From: Cymbidium sinense
Lineage: Eukaryota > Streptophyta > Magnoliopsida > Asparagales > Orchidaceae
NCBI GenBank assembly: GCA_021442155.1
Contig: CM038216.1
Coordinates: forward strand, 90,073,666-90,137,665
Length of the DNA stretch: 64,000 bases
Reading direction: 5' to 3'
In this document: positions 57,001 to 64,000 of the stretch, piece after piece
How positions within the stretch are numbered: the stretch's first letter is position 1
How the letters are laid out: every line of letters begins with the position of its first letter
Notes under the pieces: generated by a model
Told to the model about the DNA's origin: nothing
The model's database searches: none
The model's input: the letters and a program-made list of their open reading frames with translations, nothing else
Program-made: the position numbers and the translations under genes

Positions 57001-58010
57001 TTAGAGTTAGGATCATTCCAATTTTTTTTAAGATGTGGGTGAAGAATAAAACACTCTAAATTATCATGACCATGTATCTTACAATGGGAATAGAAAACCA
57101 AAACTTTTTCAAATTTGAGCATTTATAAATAGCCAAACTATTCAAATCCAATCAAGATATCCTTAGGATGTTTTTTTAGATATGTTCAACCAATATATGA
57201 GCAATAGAGGGACAGAATCTCACAGCGATCTCCTTATCAATTTGGAGCAATCGACTGAAAAGAACCCTGATAGCAAATAAAACTAGGTGGGTAACATAAT
57301 GGATTATCATATTTGGAAGAGCTAACCACACAAAAATAATAGGTGATTCCTCTTTTATATCAAAAAGTGGAGACGACTTCAACAAACACATTTGATAATT
57401 AAAGACAAAATAAGATCGATGCGAGAAAACTCATGAATAATCCAAATCAATTATAAGTTGAATCAAAATATGTCTTGGATTAATCAAGCCAATAGAGAAA
57501 GCACCCAAAAGTTTAAGGTTATGAAAAAAGCTCAGATCTTGTGCAAATTTGACTGTCATAGAGTAAATTTGTCAATCAAAGTAAATTTAAAATGTTTTGC
57601 AAGCTTTTTGACATCAAGATCTGAACACATGATCTTAGACAAACTCAAAAAGAAGCAAAATTAGATTCATTTGAATCAAAAGTGGTAGAGCTCTTACCAA
57701 AAGTGCATCCTTAATGGATTTAATAGCAAAATGGCATTGGGTTCATTAATCCTCATAAAATTGGATGCCTTAGCTGGATCATCCAAAATGAGATATGTAA
57801 GCCATGGGTATGAGATCACCGGAACCATATTTGCAAGAGACACATTAAGCACGCAAGCAACCAGAGATTGAAAGAAACTACAAAATGAGAATGATGAAGG
57901 ATCCAACAAAATGTAAGATGGGAATGCAACCCATGAATGGGGAAATGAAATCGCTAGAGCACCATAGGGGATAGAGTTTTTATCTAGGTTAACTTAGTTT
58001 TGTCTTGGTT
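57001..58010 (-). mobile_element. LINE-B 5' end fragment (ORF1 part only)
   Basis: Near-copy of 44532-45540, with zinc knuckle YSHCKIHGHDNLECF, the DUF4283 part (SSPLFDIKEESPIIFVWLA, DKEIAVRFCPSIAHILVE) and the N-terminal frame near 57694-57909. Only the 5' part of the element is present and its 3' part is missing. That is the opposite of the 5' truncation usual for LINE insertion. It therefore arrived by duplication of a larger block, not by its own retrotransposition. Confidence 0.9.
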
Positions 58011-58019
58011 TTAATTAAT

Positions 58020-58573
58020 TAATTTATGTTTTAGTTTTAGAGTTTATGGTTTAGGGTTCATGATTTTAGGGATTAGAGAGGTTAGGGTTTATGGTTTAGT
58101 TTTAGTGTCACGCTTTAGGGTGGGAGTTTAGGAGTTTAGGTTTAGGGTAGCTTTATGGTTTATGTTTTGGTTTCTACAATTTAGGGTTTAGGATTAGCTT
58201 TAGGGTTTTAGTGTTTAAGGAGAAGGTTAGTGGTTTAAGGTGGGTGAGGTAGCTTTTTGGTCATTTAGGTTTAGGATTTAGGGTGAGTTTGGTTTGGTAG
58301 GGTTTAGGCTTGGGTTTTTCCTAGTTTAGGGTTTAGATTTTAAGGTTTGAAGTTTATTTGGGAGTTTAATGTTTAGGGTTTTAAGGTTTATGGTTTAGGA
58401 TTTTAGGTTTTAGGGTTTAGGGTTTAGGTTTTAGGTTTAGGATTTACTGTTTAGGGTTTTAGAGTTTATAGTTTAGGGTTTAGGCTTAGAGTTTTAGAGT
58501 TTAGGGTATAGGATTTAGGGTTTGTGTTTTAGGTTTAGGGTTTAAGTTTTAATTCAATTTTTAGGATTTTTGG
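58020..58573 (+). repeat. TTTAGGG-rich satellite, block 10
   Basis: Equivalent of block 8 in the first macro unit, with more mutated heptamers and several small insertions such as GTGTCACGC near 58105. No gene is seen. Confidence 0.86.
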
Positions 58574-58918
58574 TTTTTTTTCTTAATTGAGAACAAATTA
58601 AGATTCAACATTTATTCTTTTTGATTTCATCAACCAAGTAACACACCAAGTTTTCTAAGACACAATTGATGACATAGATAAAAAATAAGTATAAGACCTC
58701 TCAGTAGCAGGATCCACCATCATATCCATGATCTCTCGCTCCACCACCACCACCACGGTAACCTCTATCACTCCTCCAACCTTGTCATCCACTACTACTA
58801 CAACCACCAACTTCATATCCACCGAACTCATCCCCACCACCAGGATAACCACAATCTCTACCTTCCTCCACCACTGATCTAGACTAAGCTTTCCATCAAG
58901 GTTTTGCCATTCTTAGGG
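58574..58918 (-). pseudogene. GRP gene 3' fragment, copy 5
   Basis: Same inner edge (AAGAATGGCAAAACCTTGATG on minus) and the same two deletions as copy 4, which proves common descent of the two. The glycine-rich tail is further shortened (GGGDEFGGYEVGG and GYDGGSCY pieces) and out of frame. The T-run on plus is at 58574-58581. Confidence 0.86.
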
Positions 58919-59805
58919 TTTAGGTTTAGGTTTAGGTTTATTAGGTTTTAGGGTTTAGGTTTAATTTTAATGTTTTTTAATTACTTTAGGTTTAGGTTTA
59001 GGGTTTGGGGTTTAGGGTTTAGGGGGTAGGGTTAGGGTTTAGGTTTAGGATTTAACGTTTAGGGTTTAGGATTTTTTAGGGCGTAGGGTTTAGGGTTTAG
59101 GGTAATAGGTTTAGGGTTTAGGGTTTAAGGTTTAGGATTTAGGGTTTATGTTTTTTAGTATTATTTAAGTAAACTAGTATGTTTATGTTTATTTAGTTTA
59201 TTTGGTTTATTTATTATTTATTTTAGTTTATTTTTAATTTTACTTTTATTTACATTTTTTCTTATTTAGTTTAGTTTATTTATTTTAGTTTAGGTTTTAT
59301 TTTAGTTTGTTTTAGGTTTAGGTTTAATTTTAGTTGAGTTTTATTTATATTTTATTTTTAAGTTTAGGTTATATTTTTAGGTTTAGGTTTAGGTTTTTAT
59401 TTTATTTTATTAGGTTTATATTTTTGGTTTTTATTTTAGGTTTATTTTTAGGTTTTATTTTTTAGTTTTTTATTTTATTTTAGGTTCAAGTTTTGGTTTA
59501 GGTTTAGGTTTAGGTTATAATTTAGGTTTTTATTTTATTTTATTTTTTTATTATATTTAAGTTTAGGTTTTCTTATTTATTTCTTTTTTAGGTTTTATTT
59601 AGAGTAGGTTTAGGTTTTGTGGTCTGTTTAGGGTTTAGGGTTTATGGTTTTAGGTTTAGGTTTAGGGTTTGGAGTTTAGGATGTAAGTTTTAGGGTTTAG
59701 GGTTTAGGGTTTAGGATTTTAGGATTTAGGGTTTAGGGTTTAGTTAGGTTTAGAGTTTAGGGTTTTGGTTTTAGATTTAGGGTTCGGTTCTAGAGTTTTT
59801 GATTT
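58919..59805 (+). repeat. Degenerate telomere-like satellite array, block 11
   Basis: TTTAGGG-dense at 58910-59160 and 59620-59790, AT-rich between. Junction motif at 59162-59178. The block is shorter than its counterpart 46434-49126 because of the deletion noted for unit 2. Confidence 0.85.
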
Positions 59806-59869
59806 AAAGAGAATAAATTTAGATTCAACATTTCTTCTTTTCGATTTCATCAACCAAGTAACAAACCAA
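59806..59869 (-). pseudogene. GRP 3' UTR tail remnant fused to AT-rich repeat, second copy
   Basis: Carries AGAGAATAAATTTAGATTCA and ATCAACCAAGTAACAAACCA and then joins GGAAGTGAGGTAATCAAATG, the same joint as at 49200. The T-run present at 49127 is reduced here to a GATTTAA sequence. Confidence 0.86.
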
Positions 59870-62800
59870 TGGAAGTGAGGTAATCAAATGACCTCCTCTA
59901 AACCCTCGTGTTCCCAAAATGTCCATACTATATACCCATTACCATTCTATCTTATATAAATCAACACATGAATAGAGGAAAGAGAACTCAACATTCATAC
60001 ACTTAAGCTATAAACTCATGCACTTCTTATGTATTTATAACTAGCATCATAACACATATTGTTATTCATTTATAAGCTTTTGAAAAATACATTTGGATTT
60101 AATAGTAATAATAGCCACGTATATTTTAAATTAAATCAACACATGCAAGCTTCCATAAAGGAAATCCATTTTATTTTACTCAATTTTTGAAATGATGGAT
60201 GCATGAATTGAAATAACATACCAATTTTAACTTGATTGGAAAGATGATAATCAAATATAAGCATGTAATCCATTCAACCAAACTAGTTCTTAAGGACAAT
60301 CAAATCAAATAAGATGATTTGAAGCAAACCAAAGCTTCTTTATTAATTAAGTTTTAGATTTGATTTGATTTAAAGAGGAGAAGGGAAATCATCACTTACT
60401 ATTTTTAACACGTTCCCACATTAGGGATTTGATTTAATTTAAGGAAATGTAATTAAGTTGATTATATGTGTTAATTAAGTTGAACCCTTAATTAGATGAA
60501 TTAATTACCCTTATTTATGTCACCTTAAAGTAATTAACTAAATAATTATGAGCCAACATGACATGTAAAATAAACTTGCAATGATCTTAGGAAATAAATG
60601 GGGTATAATGCAATTGGCTCATGATTAATAGTTAGCTATTAAGAGACTTAATTAATTACTCTTATGGTTTTCACACATGTGGACTAATTATAATATCATT
60701 AAATGCCTTTAGGTTATTAAACACCTAAAGATCTACCCCATGATTTATTTAGTTCAGGTTCGATGTGATTATGATTTCAATTTGATTCAATGATTTAATT
60801 AATTACATTTTAAAAAAGGTGAAATGAACTTAGTGGGGTCCCAACCCTATTCCTTAGTTCACTTATGCTGAATAATGATTAATAAACTTAATTGACTAAT
60901 TTATTACTATTCATGAGATTAATTAATCATTAATTAACATAAAAGAGTAGTAAAGGTTTAATTAGTCAATTTTCCTAAATCAGTGAGCAATAAATCCCAA
61001 GAAAATCATAAGAGGCAGAGGTCATCCCATTAAATTAACCCATAAAATTTGGTATTAATTGCTTAAGTAATTATAAAGTAATTAAGCTAATTAATTTTGT
61101 AATTAAACCTTTATTACTATTCAAAATTAGTTAAGATCATTTTAAATTAATTCTCCTCTGAAATACTTTTAAAATGAATATTTATTAGCATTTTGTTATT
61201 TATGTATGCTTTTTGTATGATTTTAGAAGTTTCGGTCATTAAATATGATTAATTAAATCTAATTAAAGCCTAACCTATTGGCACCATGTGGCACATCGCG
61301 TGCTTTCCATGTGGCACCATGGGATTGGCTACTTAAAACTTATCTTACCGCCTACATGGGGGATGGATGCACTTTCTCTCGCCATCCGATCTAAGATCAA
61401 ACATCTATCATTAATCTCACTTTTAATAGGATTAAATCAGATCAATATAATGATCTAATCACTATCGTCATTCCAATCACATAGAATGAATGGCGTGATC
61501 TAACATCACTCAAGTGAGGGAGAATGGAGTCTGTCTGTCATTTCTCACTTGATCTGAGCTCTCCCAAGCTTTGATCAACTCCAAAAGGATCCCACACCTT
61601 CACAACATCGATTGGAGGGGATCAAATGGCCAAGATCAAACGAGATGCAAGTTTTCTTCAAAAAGCTCCAACCCATTTTTGCCTAAGGATCAATTTTGGA
61701 AGCATACCTCGCTGAAGCTCAAGACTAGTGGCTCAAATGATTGAGGAAGCTTCATCTAGTAGATCAAGCCTGTTTAGCAATAATTGGATCAATTCCTTGG
61801 CGTTCTCTCGAGGCCATGAACTATTATTTGGAGCTCGGGTTTGAGGAGTCCCACCTCCGGTGCTCGAGCTTGGGAGATAATTCATTCTTGCTCAATGAGG
61901 CCTAGGGAAGGAGTGTACAAAGTTAATTTGAGTTTTATGGAGAAATGTGGAATTTATGTAAATTGGAGTGTCCAATTTTGGGACAAACGGGATGCCATTT
62001 TTTGATCGAGGAACTAGCTTGGGGATTAAGGAATAGCTCTAGCTCATCTCTAGGGCTTTGAGGAATGATTTTGTATGTGTTTGAGTTGAAATGAGTGGGT
62101 GTATACCCCACTTAATCTTGATCAGGCGGGGATCATGTTTGGCTTCTTGTGGCTGTCCAACCATCTCGGAAGTTATGGGTGGCGGGAGGTGGTGAGTTGG
62201 GTTTGGCTTGGTTGGTTGAAGGTGTGGATGTGGCTACCATTGAAGAATCATGGGTGTCCTATGGTTTTCAAATGCTCCAATGGGGAGGGTGAGCTGATTT
62301 AACCATGCATGGGTCATGGCCAACCCAACCACCCCTTGTTTTAGGTTGGGCAAGGTCCTACCTAGGTGGACCATTGGGAGATTACCAAGGGTCCGAGGAA
62401 AGGAAATAACCACTTACATGGGTGATTTGTCTCATGTGATGCTCTTGACCTAAGGGTAGAATGATCATTTAGCATTAGATTTGATTTGGGTAGATTTGAA
62501 ATGAGCCAAAAGTGGGTTAGTCTAAATTTCAAGTCAATTGGAGTTGATTTGATTAGGTTTGGCTCAATTTGACTCATTTAGGTCAAATTGGGTTAGTTTG
62601 GTCAAGCGACCAATTGGTCAAATTGGGTCAAATCAAGGGTCAAGTTCATATGATCATTTGGGATATTTTGGTTCAATTGGTTTGGTTTGGCTTAGATTTG
62701 ATTTTGGCTCTATTGAATTCATTTGGGTCAAATGGGTTAAGTTGACCAATTTGACTAACTTGGCCAAATTAGCTAGGGTTGGGTGTTGATTTGGGTTTAG

Positions 62801-64000
62801 TTGACCAATTTAAAATGATTGTAGGCTTTGGTTTCAATTAATTTGGACTTGGTTTTGATTTAGGCCAACTTGAACCTTCATGCAAATTTGGCTAAGTGGG
62901 GTTCAACTAGGTCCAATCATAGCTTTGGTCAAATTCAATAATCAATTTGGAATGAACTTGACCCATTGGTTGCAATCAATTAGATTTATATTTTGATTTG
63001 ATCCAATTTGGTCCTTTAGGTCAATTTGGGTCAACTTGGGTCAAGAGGGCCAATTAGGTTTGACTTAATTGAAGGTCAAGTCATATTCAAATATTTATTT
63101 TGATTTGGTATGAATAATTGGTCTCAAGGGATTTGGCATAGGTTATAATTTTGCTAGTTTGGGTTCATATTAGTTAAGGGGTTGACTTGGTCAAATGACC
63201 AAGTTGACTTGGTTTGATCCAATTTGTGATAATTGATCAACTTAGTATGATCAACAATCATGATGGGAAGTATTAATGGGCTTGGTTCAATCCAATTTGG
63301 GTAGTATTAGAACTTGGTTGAAATAGGTTAGATACTTTGGATCAAGTGGACCAATTCGGTTTAGCCTTGATTGTGGGTTGAGTTTGATTTAGTTGAGTTT
63401 ATATATGGATTTGTGATGGATATATAAAATTCAATTGTACTAGCTTAGGTTCAAATGGGTTTTGGTTCATTTGAACATTTCAAGAAAAAGTGTTAAGTTG
63501 GGTTTGACTTGAGTTGATTTTGGTTTGGCTTGATGATTATAAATTTCAGTTATATTTGTGAATATGATTGAAGGTATGATTGATTCATGAGAAAATCAAT
63601 TGAATCTAGATTATGGAATGAAGGAATTTGAAAGTCCACGAGTTGGGTCATGTGGCTTAGGTTTGGATTTTGATTTGGTTTGATTAAGTTTTGATGATTT
63701 AAATGTATATTTCACATAAATTTATGAATATGATTGAAAATATGATTGAGTTATGAGAGAATAAATTGAGTTTGACTTGATTTGGATTAAGATTTGGCTA
63801 GGTCCATGGATAGGTCATATGGCTTAGGAAGAGTTTTGATTTAATTTGATTTAGTTTTGATTATTTGAATATTGATATGATTTATATTTAGGAAGATGAT
63901 TGAAGATATAAATTGATTATGAGAAAATCAATTGATTTTGGATTGATTTGGATTATGATTTGGCTAAGTCCATGGGATAGGTTATATGACTTAGGAAGGG
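59870..64000. repeat. AT-rich dispersed repeat, copy 3
   Basis: Closely matches 49201-53394 along its length, with many small deletions of 3 to 15 bases. The GTGTATACCCC stretch (near 62100) and the CTTGGTCA-AA-TGACCAAG palindrome (63186-63203) are conserved. Frames such as 62099-62302 (plus) and 62362-62577 (minus) overlap each other's counterparts without a shared start or stop among copies, so I do not call genes. The repeat runs off the window end. Confidence 0.8.

Larger units (their letters stand above)
57001..64000. repeat. Macro tandem repeat, unit 2 (runs off window end)
   Basis: Parallel to 44532-53394 in order and sequence, with a net shortening of about 1.8 kb that corresponds to roughly 47000-48780 of unit 1; the joint in unit 2 is near 59480. 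From 59871 the offset to unit 1 falls to about 10.67 kb. The last base of the window corresponds to about 53394, so the gypsy protease start should lie about 345 bases beyond the end. Confidence 0.87.

Noticed and set aside
1..64000. tRNA genes, rRNA genes, and a complete LTR retrotransposon with paired LTRs
   Set aside because: I found no tRNA A/B-box pair or rRNA signature by eye, and no matching LTR pair with primer-binding site around the gypsy pol. Absence by eye is weak evidence.

Overview
This window is nuclear DNA of a land plant, from a repeat-dominated and probably heterochromatic (pericentromeric, knob-like or subtelomeric) region. The evidence is long degenerate arrays of the plant telomere heptamer TTTAGGG, plant L1-type LINEs (DUF4283 and zinc-knuckle ORF1, then endonuclease, reverse transcriptase, zf-RVT and RNase H), a Tat-like Ty3/gypsy pol remnant, and fragments of a plant glycine-rich RNA-binding protein (GRP) gene. 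I see no intact host gene, rRNA, tRNA or CRISPR array. Every coding stretch I recognise is a decayed pseudogene.

Layout. 1-6653: TTTAGGG/TTTTATTTTA satellite with GRP fragment 1 (2704-3165, minus). 6654-15810: LINE-A, minus strand, poly(T) at its left edge. 15811-27454: satellite with GRP fragments 2 (19692-20165) and 3 (23511-23969) and a short GRP tail (25862-25900). 27455-33510: a gypsy protease scrap followed by AT-rich non-coding repeat (copy 1 of 3). 33511-37886: satellite with a clear 810-bp period. 37887-45500: LINE-B, minus strand. 45541-49200: satellite with GRP fragment 4 and a GRP tail. 49201-53735: AT-rich repeat copy 2. 53736-57000: gypsy pol, plus strand. 57001-58010: 5' part of a LINE-B copy. 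58020-59869: satellite with GRP fragment 5 and a GRP tail. 59870-64000: AT-rich repeat copy 3, running off the end.

Higher-order structure is the main message. (1) The satellite is not a simple heptamer array. It is built of units of about 0.8 kb: a recurrent junction (T-run followed by AAATTAAGTAAACC), then a TTTATTTTA-rich block, then a G-rich block that is either TTTAGGG-like or CAGTGGCC-like. (2) A single 5'-truncated, A-tailed fragment of a GRP gene has been co-amplified with the satellite, always in the same orientation and with the same inner breakpoint. (3) 44532-57000 is a 12.47-kb unit (LINE 5' end, satellite, GRP, satellite, GRP tail, AT-rich repeat, gypsy pol) that starts again at 57001, with a net loss of about 1.8 kb inside the second copy. 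(4) The order LINE - satellite - GRP - satellite - gypsy/AT-rich is also seen from LINE-A to LINE-B, suggesting an older round of the same amplification at about 31 kb.

Limits: family assignments rest on motifs read by eye. Edges of elements inside the satellite are uncertain by tens of bases, and identities were judged by eye, not computed. The species cannot be named from this sequence.
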